Shown: positions 19,537 to 33,731, counted from the first letter of the stretch. The stretch: 64,000 bases of DNA from Progne subis subis (GCA_022316685.1 JAKJHU010000026.1:4030501-4094500), one strand, 5' to 3'. Translations and numbers: made by a program. Notes: generated from the sequence alone by a model not told the origin.

Positions 19537-22504
19537 ATATAGAAATATGAACTTTGTGGCAAAACTCAAAGCTTAGTATACTTCTCTTTCTCCTTATAAC
19601 TGTGTAACGATGATCATAAGAAGTGAGCCATCCAGACTCCTTTACCAGGGGCAAAGTGAGTGTCTTACATGGATGCTGAGTACTTTTGGGAGGTTTGTTA
19701 CCATGAAAACTGTTTTTGCCAACTCTCCTGATTACATTCTTTTAATGAGCAGTGAAGGATCATTGATGGCTGTTAACAGCCATCTAGTCTCCTGTTTATT
19801 TTGCATTAGATTCTAGGATCATAATAGAGATTTCATTCTACACAGTTAATTAAGCTATTGTCACACCCTGAACAAAACCTCTTCTCTCCACCTTCCATGG
19901 CTTTTGCAGCCTGGTCTCAGAGACAGATTTTGGTGCAATTGCATGGTTTAGCACCTGCCTGATGGTGAAAGGACTAATTGTGCAAATGTTCTGGGAAAAA
20001 AATTTGTGCTGGGGAACCATGTTGGAACTCAGCCCATGGCCCACCAGGGCTGCCCCAACACTTGTTGCTGTAGTTAGTTGTACATGCAACAATAGCCACA
20101 ACATAATTGAAATAGCCAAGAAAAAGCTAGAAGCATAGAAGGGTAAATTAATCAAGCAGTGGTTTGGTGATTGCTGTTACAGATAGAAAAGCAAAGACTT
20201 AGCTACAGACAGGCCAAGATGAGTCCAAGTGAGTCCTGACACCACCTGAAAGCCATGAGCGTGACAAAAGGCCTGTGGGCTCTTCCTGGCAATGTCATTG
20301 CCATCCCTTGTGGGCTACAGGGCTACACTACTCTGCTCATTTTCAACACCCACACTTTCATTGATCTTTACTATTATCTATGTCTCTTCTGTTAACCAGT
20401 TAAAACACATATTAAACTGCTGGGAAGGAAAATAAAAGCTGTATTTGGGGACTGCTAGAAGTGTGGTTACCTTTGCATGAAGACTAGAATTATAGTACAT
20501 TTTTGACCTTATAAATATTATTCCCCTGTTAGAAAAGGAAAAAGCTACACTGTCATGCCTATGCTTAAATGACTAGGCAGACTTCTATTTAAATAAGTCT
20601 TAACAAAACCCTGGGGCTCATTTCATGTATTTAATGCATTTTCCAATGTTCTGTCCAAATAACTTTGGTTATCTTTCCCTAAAGCTGATATATAGTTCTT
20701 TTATCATTTTTCTCAGTATCAATATCAATCTTTTCTCTACAGTTTCTGATGTATTCTCTCACATTCTTCCTTTTTTTTTTTTTTTTTTTCAGGATTAAAT
20801 CTAAAAGACGGAAATTCCAGGTAAATACATCTTGTGGCTTCAGGGGGAGGATTATCTTAATTCTGATTTGCAATGCATCCTTTACCTGAGGATGACTATC
20901 AAAGTAACAAGAATAATAAAGGTACACTTTCTATTTGGCATCTTAATTCTCCTATTTCTTACAAGTGTTTTAAAACCTTTCAGAAGATGAACTAATGCCC
21001 TGACCTACTGAAATTTTAGGTAGGTAAGTAAGCATACTAGCTGGTGTACAACTAAAATTACTTTGGGAGTAGTACTTATTACAGGTAGAGTTTTTGCAAT
21101 ATGGTTATGGAGACACTCAGGTGGACTATGCCATACAATCAGCAAGACACTTCTATCTTTCAAGACCATTCACCACAACTCTCTTTTTACCTGATGTGAA
21201 AATCAGTTTGAACTATGGTTTATAAATTTCTAGAAGTACTTTCATAAAAACGTTTTTGGTAACAGTGCATGGAGATCTTTATGATCTGCCATAGTGAACT
21301 GATCATGCACTCTGAATATGTCACTACAACAGTCTACTTAATTCAGTTTTATCTTCAGTGGCAGTTCTGGGAAACATGATTCTATTGGTACTTTAAAAAC
21401 ATGTTTATCTTACTCAAACTTTTGATTTCAAAAATATTCTAAGTATTATACTTGAGGATTTAATGAGATACATGAATGTTTATTTTCCCAGTGTTGCATC
21501 TGTCTTGATTAGAACACTGGAGCAACACTGACTTCAATTGATCTCATGCCTTGCTATCATTCATGACTTCTCTTTCCTGAACAGCTGCATCCTAGGATAT
21601 TGTTCCTTATCCTATAATCATGCAGCTGATGGTTCCTGATTGACTACAGTATTTTGCAGATCTAATGAATTTTATATAGTTTTATTTTCTTCACAGAAAT
21701 CTGAAAAAATTCTTCTAGACTCACTTTTGTAGTCATGTACAGTGACTTAGACCAAGTTATTTTGTATTACACTGTGTGCCCAGTTTGACATGCTTGAATT
21801 TTCAAGACTACTGAGTATATTTTAGCAAATTGTGTTCTCTTGGGAATGCCTGTTCCTATCTCAGCTTGATAAGCTTCCCATGAGGTTATCTGCTTTATGT
21901 TTCTGAAGAATATATTCACCTGATATTGTAATGGTTCCTTAAGTCCCTCTTTGCTTTGGCTGCAAAAAATCTGACATTTTTTAGGTTTTTTACATTCTTA
22001 TGTTGCATATAGGCAAAACACAGGACAAGCCTGCAATCAGTTCAAATAAATTGCTCATTATCTCTGTTTTCAGTTTTAGATTACGAATGACGAGGGTTAC
22101 ATCCAAGTGTTTTTTGCCTCTTTACTCTAAATACAACCCCTCAATCTTGCTGAGATCCTATTGGTTTTGTTATTCTAGGCTTTTCGGTAGGCATAAGAAA
22201 AAACCTTTCAGCTTATGCTCAGTAACAATTTCCAAAGGTTTAACATGTTACTTTTTTCTTTCCTTGTCCCAGTCATGTAACTGTAAAAAGTTCAACACAA
22301 ATGAATGTGATGTTTTCTTACCACAGACCTGCTAAATTGCACTTGGCACTCAAATGTTTTATGAGTAATTTTTGATTGGTTGTAACACATTTCTTTCACA
22401 GTTACCCAGTGTTAATGTTTAAAAAGGATACTCCTTTTTGTTTCAAGACTTAAATTAATTTATGTTCAGTCTCTTCTGTATATAGCCAGAGGCCTTGACA
22501 CTTC

Positions 22505-22543
<39 letters not shown>

Positions 22544-23998
22544 CTATACAATCTACTAAAATAACTAGTTTTGCTTTAATTATAGGTCATTCAGTATCTT
22601 TCCCAAATATAATTCTGTTTTCTGAACAGACTTTTGGGAAGGTACTACACAAAAGCTTAGATTGATCTAATGCACATCAGTTAATTATGAGACCAATTAG
22701 AATTCTATTCTTAAAACCCAGTAATTCCAGTAAGACATGAGCCATTGAAAGCATGATATTATCACCACCCAAGCAAAGTCAAGCGTATCTGTATATGCTA
22801 ATTCTCTTCTTAATCATGGTTACTGTACAGTCTTTTCTAAACTGTTGATTTAATGTATCCTCTCTTTCTGCATTGAACTATTTTTTTCCTAAAAATATAA
22901 ACATCTACCCATACATTTAGAAACAACATCACTTTAGATGAGCTTATTGCTTTATTTATTGCTTGGCTTTAGTCATATAAGACATTGTCAAATCTCTTAA
23001 TCTTGGAGCTGACCAACTATGTCACAGAGAGTATTGAATTGTGGTAATTTGGGCCTGATTAGCGACAATTCCTTCAAGGAAGTTGCACAGTATTTCTCCT
23101 ATTCCTTTAACGGAGTCTTCTCCTTCATAACATTTGGAAGACATGTGAACATTTGGCCTATGAACTTCTGAGGAAGGAGTAATTTGAAAACAAGTGATAA
23201 TTTTATGTAGTTTTAAGTTTTTCTGTTCAGAGCCGAAAAGTTGTCTCTCCCAGAGAATAACAAAAGAGTTTGTTAAAGAGGAAGTCATCAAAATCAGAAG
23301 TAGATTTCTATGCCTTTATTTATAGATCATATAAATACTGATTTCAGTCAGTAGTAGGTCACAATAGCTGCTTCAACCAGCCATGAGATGGAGGTATAAT
23401 TGCATGCACTTGATCAAAGTATGTCTAAAGTAGGAATATGGATTTTACTCTCACATTTTATTGCCACTCGGCCTTGTTTTGCATGCTTGGTTTTGGCCAA
23501 ATCTGTGGGACACTTCTCCATTATTACCTCAACAGATGTGAAAACTTAGGCAAGTAATGTCAGAATTGTCATTACTCTACTATGCTAGTTGATATCCTCA
23601 GCCATACTTGACTTATGGAGAAAACAAGGGTATGACGACTCCATAACACTGGGCAAATTTATGAATTTAATTGTTTATGGAAAGGTAGTTCTGTAATACA
23701 GTCCTGAAGGAAGTTGAGCTAAATATTGCCTTCCAAAGAAAACCATGTCCTTCATATGATCTACAATTAGTTGTTCATGACTGGAAGAATGAAGATCTTC
23801 AGCTTTTCTCAAAGACAATTCCCTTTGCAATTTATATATTTCCTTTTGCCATGGAACAATAGTTACTGCTGTTGGTAGAAGTTAAACAAAAAAACTGTTG
23901 TGGTCTCCTAGGTGTGAAGAAGTGACTGTGGAGATATATTCACAAGGTGTCTTGCGTCTAGAGCTCATGGTGAAGTGCTTGGAATACTTTTGAGAGAG
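19537..23998. other. AT-rich sequence, no supported gene
   Basis: About 4.4 kb of mostly unique sequence. There is a T-run near 20770-20788 and a 31-base A-run at 22508-22538. About 19850-20160 is less AT-rich and could be an unrecognised old repeat. No credible coding frame. Confidence 0.45.
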
Positions 23999-24658
23999 TG
24001 TTCTCCTGGTTTAGGGCAAATTTTGGGAGGAAACTTCTGAAGTGGTCTTTCCTAGAAAGCAAAGTCCAGTGGCTCTTGTCCCAGTCACTTTGGAGGGTAA
24101 ACCTCTTTTCAGAAAAGTGGAAAAAACTGTTTATTTAAAAGCAAATTACTCACAATTATGGAAAAATTAATATTAAACAACGGAATTTCTTGCTGTTCTG
24201 AAGAGATGGCAAATTCAGAGAGAGTGCTTGTTGTGGTGTGTAACTTGGCTCTCTCAGTCCCTTATCAGTTGCTCCGGCGCTGGAATGCAGCGTCCTGGGC
24301 CCTGGTGGGCCACAGGTGTGAGGTCCTGGTGTTTTTTTGGGTTTTCAGTCCTGAGCAGGACTTTTCAGTTCCAAGAAAAAGAAAAACCACAGTTTGGGGA
24401 ACTCCTCTGCCTCAGCTAGGTAAAAAACGAACTAACAGCAAAGGATACCTCTCTCCTGCTATCTGTGCTACAGACAACACGCCCTGGGAGAAGAGTAATT
24501 CCGGGGGAGCGAAAATTAAGTTTCTGCACACACAAACTGCGCACCACCACTTACCTCTCCCTTCACTCTCAGATCCAGTTTTAAAGGTGCAGAACTTTTT
24601 TCTGGGCTAAACAGACAAATGGGAATACAATTCAGCACCATAAAGTCACCACAGAACA
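23999..24658 (-). mobile_element. Probable solo LTR, family 6
   Basis: Starts TGTTCTCCTGGTTTAGGG and ends CAGAACA. Read on the - strand it has TG...CA termini and an AATAAA (reverse complement of TTTATT near 24130) placed about 130 bp before the end. The flanking pentamers GAGAG and AAGAG match at 4 of 5. It is GC-richer than the surroundings, with CpGs. The frame at 24158-24610 is inside it and has no domain. Confidence 0.55.
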
Positions 24659-25178
24659 AAGAGAAAAAAAAGAAATAAAGGATCTCCTATAGGAACAGTG
24701 ATGACATGGTTTTAATCAGCCATTGAGGGGGACTGAAATTGGGACTGAAAGCCTTTCCATAATTGTGTAGTGTTTTAATGTTCTGAGAATAAGGAGAAAC
24801 TACAGTTAACCCAGTAATGTTTGAGGAAAGGAAATCTTGCAAAAAATTGTTTTTTTCCTGTATTGCTGGAGTGCATATACATGGTTCAGTGAAATTTAGC
24901 AAATGTTAAGAGAGTATTTCTCCATCAGTTTGACATGAGAATGACTTGGTTTAGATACAAGAGGCATTAATAGCAGCTATCTGAATTTGAGCGAATGGCA
25001 GAAAGAATACTTAAGGCTGAAATCTGAATAGAGACACTAGAAATGGAGCCACATTTTATGACAAACCTGTACGAACTGAAAATGAAGAGGAAAATTCTAC
25101 TGGCTTTTCATAGCTATATATTTAACTAGTCAGCCCAGCTACTGGGATAACTGAGCAGTCTGTGTAGCTTTGCACATG

Positions 25179-25209
<31 letters not shown>

Positions 25210-25982
25210 GCGAGAGAGAGAGAAAAATAAACCCTTCAAAAGAAAATTCAGTTGACTTATGGTGGTTGAAAATGGTATAATAGATAGCTTTGAGTAAATG
25301 TAAAATGGTGAAAAGTAGCTAAATAGAAGGTGTGTCTGAAGATTCTGTTAATCAGAATGACGGTTTTGGAGCTTAGATACACAATGCTTTTATTGAAAAC
25401 CAGGATGTGATACAAGCTGAAAAATAGGCTTATACATGAATCAAGATGTAAGTGAAAGCTATTCTGTATCTTTCTTTATATGTGCAAATGAAAATCTCAT
25501 TTCATATTTTGAAATGCTTTGGATTTACTCCATTCAGTTTCTCTTTCAACACTAACATTAGTATTCACCTTTCCGAAAGAACTGAGGTCAAAAAAACTGT
25601 AATAGTATTCTAAGATGTATGACCCTTGTATCACCTTTTGGAACTTCAGAGTCTAAAATTTTGGTATTAGTAAGTACATTGCATATACTATCCTTGTGTG
25701 TATTCCTCTGGGGTTTTCTGAGGGGGAGGATGTGCTCATTAAACTTTATGGCATTTCTTGTTTGCTATTTAAGAAATTTAGTAGCGATAATATTATCTCA
25801 GTTTTGTTAAACGTAAAAATACACATACTCATGATATTTACCTGCAAAAGTAATTCATCCAAGACATGGAGGTAAATTATAAAAATGCAATAATACTCTT
25901 ATAGCTGTATTTATCTGTGTCTATAAGGATTAAATGTCAAAAAATTTAATGAGTCTTTTAATAAAATTGTGAGCAAGGTATA
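24659..25982. other. AT-rich sequence, no feature seen
   Basis: Contains a 25-base A-run at 25185-25209. No gene recognised. Confidence 0.5.
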
Positions 25983-26456
25983 TCCAGCAGCAGGTTGAAG
26001 GAGGTTATTCTCCTTTTTTCAGAACACATGAGACCACCCAGAGTACATCATCCAGCTCTGGGGCCCAATGTTAAGGAGAAGATGTAGCTCTTGGAGAAAG
26101 TCTAGGGGAGAAACAATGAGTTGATCAGACTGTCTGGAGCATCTCTCCTATGAAGATAGGCTGATTGAGTTGAGGTTGTTCTACATGGAGAAATGAGACC
26201 TTACAATACCTAAAGGGGTCTACAAGAGAGATGGAGAGGGACTTTCAACAAGAGTATGCAGTGATAAGGGAAGTGGGAATGTATTTAAACTGAAAAATTG
26301 CAGGTTTAGATGGGATACTGGGAGGAAATTATTCACTGTGAGGCTGGTGAACAGGAACAGGTTTCCCAGAGAAGCTGGGGATACCCCATCTGTGGAAGTG
26401 TTCAAGGCTAAGATAGATGGAGCTTTGAGGAACCTGATTGATTTGACACATTGTAA
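25983..26456 (+). mobile_element. CR1 LINE 3' region
   Basis: Recognisable CR1 blocks include CCAGCTCTGGGGCCCAA (26053-26069), the GAAGATAGGCTGATTGAG region, AACAGGAACAGGTTTCCCAGA (26350-26370), and the CCCCATCTGTGGAAGTGTTCAAGGC-type block near 26384-26408. The 3' terminal part is missing or replaced after about 26456. Confidence 0.85.
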
Positions 26457-26748
26457 AGTCTCATCTAGACGAAGTTCTGAAAAACATGAAGTGACTGGCT
26501 TTTCCTATTCTCTCACATCTGAAAATCTTCGCTGAGGAGCACAGGAGCACTAGGCTATCAAGTTCTTGTTACAGAAGAGATATGTAAGATGAACAGACTA
26601 TTTTCCTCTGTAGGAAGTGAAAAACAAAACAAAACAAAACAACAAATAGACATTGCCATTTCACTAGTGCTTCTGTAATGGCTCTGCTACTGCTGACTCT
26701 CTAAAAAGGGGTCAGTGAGATATTTTTTGGTTTTGCTTTATGCAGTTT

Positions 26749-27271
26749 TGTGGCTTGTCTCTGTCACGGAGCTCTCAGGCTCCGTTCTCACCCCGGCTAG
26801 CTCAAGAGACAAACCACAGTTGGAAGGATTTCCCTCAGGGTCCCAAAACCCAGGAGTGGCCGAGAACCTTTCCCTTAGCAGGAGAGAGCAAGACCCCGTT
26901 GATGGCAAAGGAAGGTCTGCACTTGATCTGAGGGTGAAACCAGGGCTTCATTCAGTCTTTCTCCTGTGGTCCTGCCCCAGCCTGGGTGAGGAGCCCCATC
27001 CTACTGCCCGAACCAGGAGGCCTGGCCATGTGTGGCTTCGGCTTATATCCAGGGAAGGGGCTAAACACAGGAGCAAGCCACTACCCAATCAGGGATAAGG
27101 TGGGAGTGTAACAGGGTTGGATTACATTCCGGGAAGGGGACTGGGGAGATGGGCAGGGACAAACTTCGGGATGTTACATTTTCCAGGGGAACAGGGGGAT
27201 ATGTAAGAAACCATTATAAAACCCAATATAAAAATTAAATACAATATGAAACCAAATACTACACAGCAATA
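26749..27271 (-). mobile_element. Solo LTR, ERVK-like family 3 (copy 1)
   Basis: 523 bp, the reverse complement of the copy at 38128-38671. For example, AGCCACTACCCAATCAGG at 27076-27093 is complementary to the block near 38311-38328. An exact 6-bp duplication CAGTTT lies at 26743-26748 and 27272-27277. The LTR 5' end reads TATTG instead of TGTTG, a one-base change. A TATA-like GATATAAG lies on the - strand. The frame 26715-27098 spans it and is not a gene. Confidence 0.88.
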
Positions 27272-27277
27272 CAGTTT

Positions 27278-30200
27278 CAGCATCTTGTTGCTGGCTGTTG
27301 CTGGTCTGCAAAGACCAGAGTTAAGTGATTTCTGTGCATCGTCAGGTCCCGTTAACAGATGATCTCTGTTCTATATTCTCCACCTCTTGTTGAAATGAAG
27401 TTCATAGATGTCTGTCTGTCCATCTGTTATGTGAACCCTAGATGTCTTCATCACACTAGCTCTTGTATTTGTGTCATTTTTGTGCTTTCACATGCTTTAC
27501 ATATAAAATCTGTGACATTTTTGTACTCAACAGCTATAAACCAATATTACAATAATAGAATAATAAAAAAAAAATCTATCCTTGCTGAGTGTTGATATAA
27601 GCATACTTTAAAAATTTTCATAAACCACTGGCATGCTGATATGTTGTATCAGGCTGTTGACATATTCAAGGCACACATAAGAGGAAGGGAAGGTGAAAAG
27701 AAGAAAGTATATTTTCTTGAACTCAGCATGACAGGCATAATTTTTCTGTTACTATTTCAGTGAGCTACTGACACAGTTGGTCACTAAAAACTTTGAGCCT
27801 AAAGTCAAATAATAAAAGCATTGACTTTGAAAAGACCTAAGCATGCAAATAACTTTCATCTCATGAATACTACTATTGATTTTGATGAGACTGTAGAAGT
27901 TCATAAAGCCCTGTGGGTGCATAGGCTTTAGGATCCATGCCCCAGGCCAGAGATGATGTCATTATTTTTGTGTTTGAGATTCTATAAGACAACAAAGAAC
28001 ATACCTCAAGATTCAGTTCACATTTAGCAATGATACTTTATTTTTATTATTTTTTCTTTCCATGTATAGAATTTCAGTTTTAGTACAGATAGAATGAAAA
28101 CTGGCACAGGCCCTAATTTTGTCTTTGGCTAAGGAATACAATGAAAATGAAAAAAAGGTCTTAGCCATGTCAATACAAATATGCACATGATGAATATGTT
28201 GGTATATATTAATTGCTTGCTACCTAGAGAATTGATAAGTACATTACTAATGCTATAATCAACAAATACGGAAAAAAGAAATGTGAATATCTTTTCAAGT
28301 ACTGGGGATTTCTGAAATTAAACTAAACTGTTTTATGCTATTTCCTAATAATTTAAGTATCTGTGAAGGCAACTGTATCAAAATCTGTTGAGTTTTACCA
28401 CTTTTTGACCTTGATAAATCATAATCTGTAACATATCCTTCTACTATGTAACTCAGTAATAGCTGTCTAGAGGACTTCATCTTGTTCTTGAATCATAAAA
28501 TTTAAATGAGAGAGGAAAGGCACAGGGTTCCTTGACCTTAGTCAGGTTTTGTAGGAATTCAAGGGACTGTGGATATATAACAGCCATATGTCACAGTCCC
28601 TAAGTCAGACTTAATGGGTGGCAGGTCATATTTATTTATGATACCTAAAAATACTAGATCAAAATGGGCACACTACCAAAGCATACCTTAAGTCATGAAA
28701 CCTTGATATTTATTTCTTATTTTTTGTCTTTGCTGCATCAATATTGCAGTAGTCTGTACATTTAGATTATCTAAAATATGGAAAGGGAAAATTGAGGCAT
28801 TTCTCATGCATTTCATATGGCTTCCTTGGTGGTTCATTGTATCAGTTTCCAGTATAAAATCAGGTAATATGGAATCTGAAGTGTATTTGGAGACCACAGC
28901 TGGACAAATATGCCTGTGGACCATCTGCAAATGTCCGCATGAATTTAAACTGGCCGTGGCCTTGTCTAAGTGAAGGTGATGGGACTTATGTATTTGTTTC
29001 TGCTCCAGAAAGCTAAGAAATGCTTGAAATGACTGCCACAAAAAGTCTCACATCCAATCTTGTACCTTCATGAATAGCAATCAGAAGAGATTGTTTCATC
29101 TGATCTCAACTGAAAGAAAACTCTTTTCCTACAAACCACTCAAATTCTTTTTTTTCTTGCATTTTTTACTGAAATAACTTGATGCTGTTGATATAAAAGC
29201 TCTTTATGTGAGTTTGTTCCTTTATTTTTATTTTTTTTTTCTTATGAATAACCTTTTAGTAAAAAGAGAACACCATAAAAGCTGGCAGAATTGTATGACT
29301 GAAAGGTAAGTTTTTGAATTTATCCGAATTCTGTGGTTCTGTTTAACTCTCCATTTGATAAAAATGAGTCTTTTGCATTCTTAGGAGCAACTTTTACAAG
29401 TTAGAACACATTTCTTCTATAATCTGTCTTAAAAACATTAAAGTAGTTGCCAGAATCATATAATTATTCCTCTTGTATTAAAACATTGGATTCCAATGTA
29501 TCCTTGTTTTGCTTAGTTTCAACGATTATTGGAATTTTCAAGAATCATGGTGGAAATCTTTTAATGAACTCTTTTTTCTCCTCTTTTTCTACATTTTATT
29601 TTTAAAAACACTATTACCATTTCGCTTGGTGAGAATTCCTATTTCCATTTGTCCTTGAATAAAACCATCAAACACATTTCAAATTGGTGACTGAAAATTA
29701 ATACCTTAATCCCATAATTGATAAACTAAAATGCTACAAAAAAGTTGGATACAACAACTACTACATTTTTGCAATTGGAACACTTCTCTGTCCAAATTGG
29801 GAATTTGGTCTTAGAGCTTTTTTCAGTTTGCTTTCAAGCACTTTCTGCTGATTTTTACTGCTCTGAAATCTGATTTCAAATTTGTTGGGTAACATTTAGT
29901 TACGCTTTTTATAAACACACACCCTAACTGTGCATTTCAATGGAGACCATACCCTTTTTTCAGATGATCTTTTACTGTTATGTTGTTCAAATAGGTTGCT
30001 TCCAGATTGAATTTGAGTCCATGTAACCATTTGGTGTTTGGTAATGATAGTTTTTACTGGTTCAGATACACCTTCCTAAGAAAATAGCTTCTCCGCATCA
30101 CAGGTCACAAAATGTAATCACTGCAGTCCTTGATTTTAATGCCTCAAGTGCCCAGAACTGCCTGAAGGATGCATGGTGAATGTGTATTGAGTACAGGGAG

Positions 30201-31239
30201 CTAGAGAAAAATCAAAACCACAAGTGGAATGAGAAACTAACTTCTTTCATAGAAGCAAAATAAGAGAAAATATATTTTACCAAAACAAAGAAAGCAGTCT
30301 TCCTACTGAAAATCGTGTGCTTTGATGAAGGCATTGTAAACCCTGAGAAGGAATCACTAAGTCCGTTTTCATGAAATGCAGTATCAAAAGGAATGCTATC
30401 GGCAGGCACAGATGGTATATATAGACGTGTATCTGCATTAATTGACCACCTCCTCCTGCTGAAGTAGGATCAGGCAATTAAAAGATTAATTACAACAGAG
30501 AAGGGTAATGTATTCAAAAGTCCTATAATAAGAGCCCCACATGGATGCTGAATTCTTTGGATGAAAAATGTTAAGCAGCACAAAGAAATAGTTGCAATAA
30601 GTAAGAGGCAGGCTGCTGACCTTGTAGAAGATTAAAAATATATCACATTTGACAATGACCTATTATAATGTGAAAAAGAGTGTGCATGAATAAGTTTGAC
30701 TTCATAAAATTATTTTTTAAAGTAGTTTGGTTTGTGCTTTTCACCCAGTGTCCCTCTCCTGAATGTGGATGTACCAACTTAGTATTTATTAGCTTTAATT
30801 TTCTATTTCAGTTTAATGTACCTTATTAAGAAACATTCAGTAGCTAGAGAACAACCTGAATTTGTCAGAGTAGTTCACTTCAGATTGGAGTTGACCATCT
30901 CATATATTTTATGTGTTTTCTTTTCTTCATTATTTTAACTGTTTGGGGGTTTTTTATACAATTTATATTTTCTTCATAATACTCATGTTAAGCATTTCTT
31001 TTCAGCAATTTTTATTATCAGTGCAGCATAGCTCAGAAAATATTCTAGAAGTTTTATACTGATTGATTTTAGAATAGTGCATAATCCATTTTTAATTTCC
31101 TAGTCTCACCTTTCTCTTCAGGACCTTTAAAATGTCTTTTACATATTTGCCACCAAATTTTTATAAATTTATATTTAAATTTAATTTATATTTAAAGTTG
31201 CATTACTTGATGTCAGTTGAACTCCATTTGTAGTGAAGT
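27278..31239. other. AT-rich sequence, no gene seen
   Basis: About 4 kb of unique AT-rich sequence. None of the short frames shows a domain. An AT-only stretch lies at 31157-31197. Confidence 0.5.
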
Positions 31240-31435
31240 TGTCTATTGGTTTTGGCTGGGATGAGGGCTAATTTTCTTCATAGCAGCTACTATGGTGCTG
31301 TCTTTTGGATTTGTGACCAAAAGAGCATTGATGACCCAGGGGTGTTTTAGTCATTGCTCACCTGCACTTACACAGCATTTCTGCTCTTCACACTACCCAC
31401 AGCAAGGAGACAGAGGACCACAAGAGTTCTTGAAG
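31240..31435 (+). mobile_element. ERVL family 2 LTR, 5' part (copy D)
   Basis: Begins TGTCTATTGGTTTTGGCTGG. It aligns with the first 200 bp of the family-2 LTRs (CTTCATAGCAGCTAC, GGTGCTGT-TTTTGGATTTGTGACC). Similarity stops near 31435. The 3' part of the same family resumes at 32804. Confidence 0.75.
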
Positions 31436-32025
31436 TTTAATGTCTCAGAACATTTGCCCATTTGTGGAGGCATCAGGGTGCTTTGCTGAGGCCAGGTTTA
31501 TACCTCCCAGAGGGGAGGAGGTGAGTTTTTGCGTGTGTAGTAACCAGTCTGCATAAAGACTGAACTGGCACTGCCTGGAGGCTACAAACTGGGCTTTGAG
31601 GCAGGTGACAGCCAAATCCTGCAAGTCAAGATAGTGCCTCTTATCACACTAACTGCCCTGCCTTATACAACTCAGCTATAACATTCCTCTCCTCCTAGTC
31701 TCCAGGGTAGGTCTGATGGGGCATAACTGCTTCAACTGTGTTGACATGAGAGGCAGCTGTCATGTTTTACAAGGTGTCAAAAACCATTAAAGGCCCCCAA
31801 ATCACCTCCACATTCATTTCTGAGGCCTTGCACCAGAGAACTGAAAGCTTCTTGCTCCTAGAGGAGTACCAGACTGCTCCCAACTTAGCCTGAGCATAGT
31901 TTAACTTGCCAAACTTTGTATTTTGTGGCCTTCTTACACCTGTTTTGATGCACCACCACTTTGACTTTGCTTTGAAAGCTGAGCTGCAACAATTAAGTCT
32001 TGTCAGAAGATCAATGGATAGTGAT
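31436..32025. other. Unassigned insert between LTR halves
   Basis: Sequence of unknown origin between the two family-2 LTR parts. No gene or recognised repeat. Some may belong to the element ending at 32803. Confidence 0.35.
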
Positions 32026-32803
32026 TGTATATCTTTCTACTCATATCCTTTCTACTTCTTCCTTATACATTTTCCTAGGTAATATTTTTATGCTTCATAT
32101 TGCTATAGGTAATAACCAACTGGCTACACAGCCACTTTCCATTGCAACCAAATTGTTCTAAAATAATTCCTACATATGTATATTTACCAACATTGATCAT
32201 TCAGTGTCTTTTTGCTTTAATCCACCACAAGGGATTTATTATTAAAAACCTGGGGTGGGTTCTCACCATTGTGGGAATGGCTCATACGGGGCGGGAATGT
32301 TCAGAGTGAGAGGAATGAGATTTGTCTTTACAAACAAGCCCTGACTCTGCTGGTAGATAAAACTAGCACTGAGAGATAAGAGAAACAATGGGAAGAATTC
32401 TATTGATTGATGAATGGAAAAGAAGATACTTGCCTTTACAAACAAACCATAAGTTTGTTTGTAAATGAAATTGAATATTGAAAGATGAAAGCAACAATGG
32501 GGAAAACCCATAAATCCCATAAAAATTAAAAATTAGTGGAGGGTTATACATTAAAAGGGGAATCTTAAGTCTTAGGTATTTTGGGAAGTCTGTACCTCTC
32601 AAGTACCTCAGCCAATGGGGAAAGAGAGAGGGAAATGTGGCTGGGAAATTAGGATAAAAAGGAAGCTTGCGTCCTCCGAAAAACTGAGAGACCCCAGGGG
32701 AAATGCCCCATGGCCTCTCCCTTTATTTGAATAAAGTAAAAGGACTCCTCTGTCTCCTTTTTGGACATAAACCTCTGGTGTTCGTGGATTAATTTTCCTA
32801 ACA
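32026..32803 (+). mobile_element. Possible LTR-type insert nested in copy D
   Basis: The 3' part looks like an LTR end: AATAAA (near 32730), then a short U5-like segment ending CCTAACA exactly where the family-2 LTR resumes. An 8-bp direct repeat ATAGTGAT lies at 32018-32025 and 32804-32811, although 8 bp is longer than retroviral duplications and may be partly chance. The left boundary is uncertain. Confidence 0.35.
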
Positions 32804-33075
32804 ATAGTGATGGCACTTATTTCCCAGGTCATTGTTTCATGTGTGATGGCTCCCTGCTCTCCTGTAAATGGCTGAAGGCCTGCCTGGTGAGTGAATTCCT
32901 TGCTCTGCTTTACCTGTGCACTTGGCTTTTACTTTCCCTATCATACTGTCTTTATCTCCATCCACGAGTTTTCTCACTGTTACTTTTCCACTCCAATTCC
33001 ATGTCCCACCAGGACTGAGAGCGTAGGTAGCAATGCGGGGCTGAGCTACCGGCTGAGGTTGGCTTGCCACAAGAC
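32804..33075 (+). mobile_element. ERVL family 2 LTR, 3' part (copy D)
   Basis: Aligns with the 3' half of the family: GTGATGGC, TTCCCAGGTCA-TGTT, GATGGCTCCCTGCT, CCTATCATACTGTCTTTATC, and a CCGGCTGAGGTT segment before the ACA end. Confidence 0.78.
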
Positions 33076-33533
33076 AAGCTCTAAATGAAGGATGAACATT
33101 CCATGCTTTGACTGTAGTCAGAAATTAAGTTGATAAGGTTAAGAACAAAATCTATATTCGATTTGCTGCTGTTTCTAATCTTAGAGAACTTGAATAATGA
33201 TAAAAATAATTGTATATAAAACCATCCTTGTCTCTACTACTTTTATTCATACTATCCATTTTTATGAATTCACTGAATTTTGCTGTAAAGAAATGATTAT
33301 AAAAAAACCCCAACCCTAAATATTTTGTATAATAAGATGTTTTTATTTTTCTTATGAATATGCATATTATAACATAGGAACAACCTAAGGGCTTTCACAC
33401 AACTAGTAAGTATTTCTGAAAAGCTTTAGATTGAATCCAGTCTCTGCAACTTTATTTATAATCATCATCAAATGAAGGCATATCAATGTCCTATCTTTAA
33501 CTGTCAGTGGAAGTCAGTAAGATCATAAATCAT
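33076..33533. other. AT-rich sequence, no feature seen
   Basis: Unique AT-rich sequence between two LTR insertions. Confidence 0.5.
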
Positions 33534-33731
33534 TGTCTTGGTTTGGAAAGACAGGTGTCTGCCAAGGAAAGCTGGAGCTTCCCTTGGAATGGAGAATGTA
33601 AAACCCCCTCTCTCCAAATTATTATAATTTTGCGATTAGGGGCTTTCAGGCAAAGATATGGGAATAGGAATATCATTCTTTACTAGGAATATTAAAAAAT
33701 ACAAATGGAGTAGTACAAAAAAAAAAAAAAC

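Noticed and set aside
19115..19654. 179-codon - strand frame and other R/E- or S/L-rich frames
   Set aside because: They run through the GAGACA microsatellite within a solo LTR.
24158..24610. 150-codon + strand frame starting ATG
   Set aside because: Lies within a probable LTR on the opposite strand; composition not protein-like.
26715..27098. 127-codon + strand frame
   Set aside because: Antisense to a solo LTR with exact target duplications; no domain.
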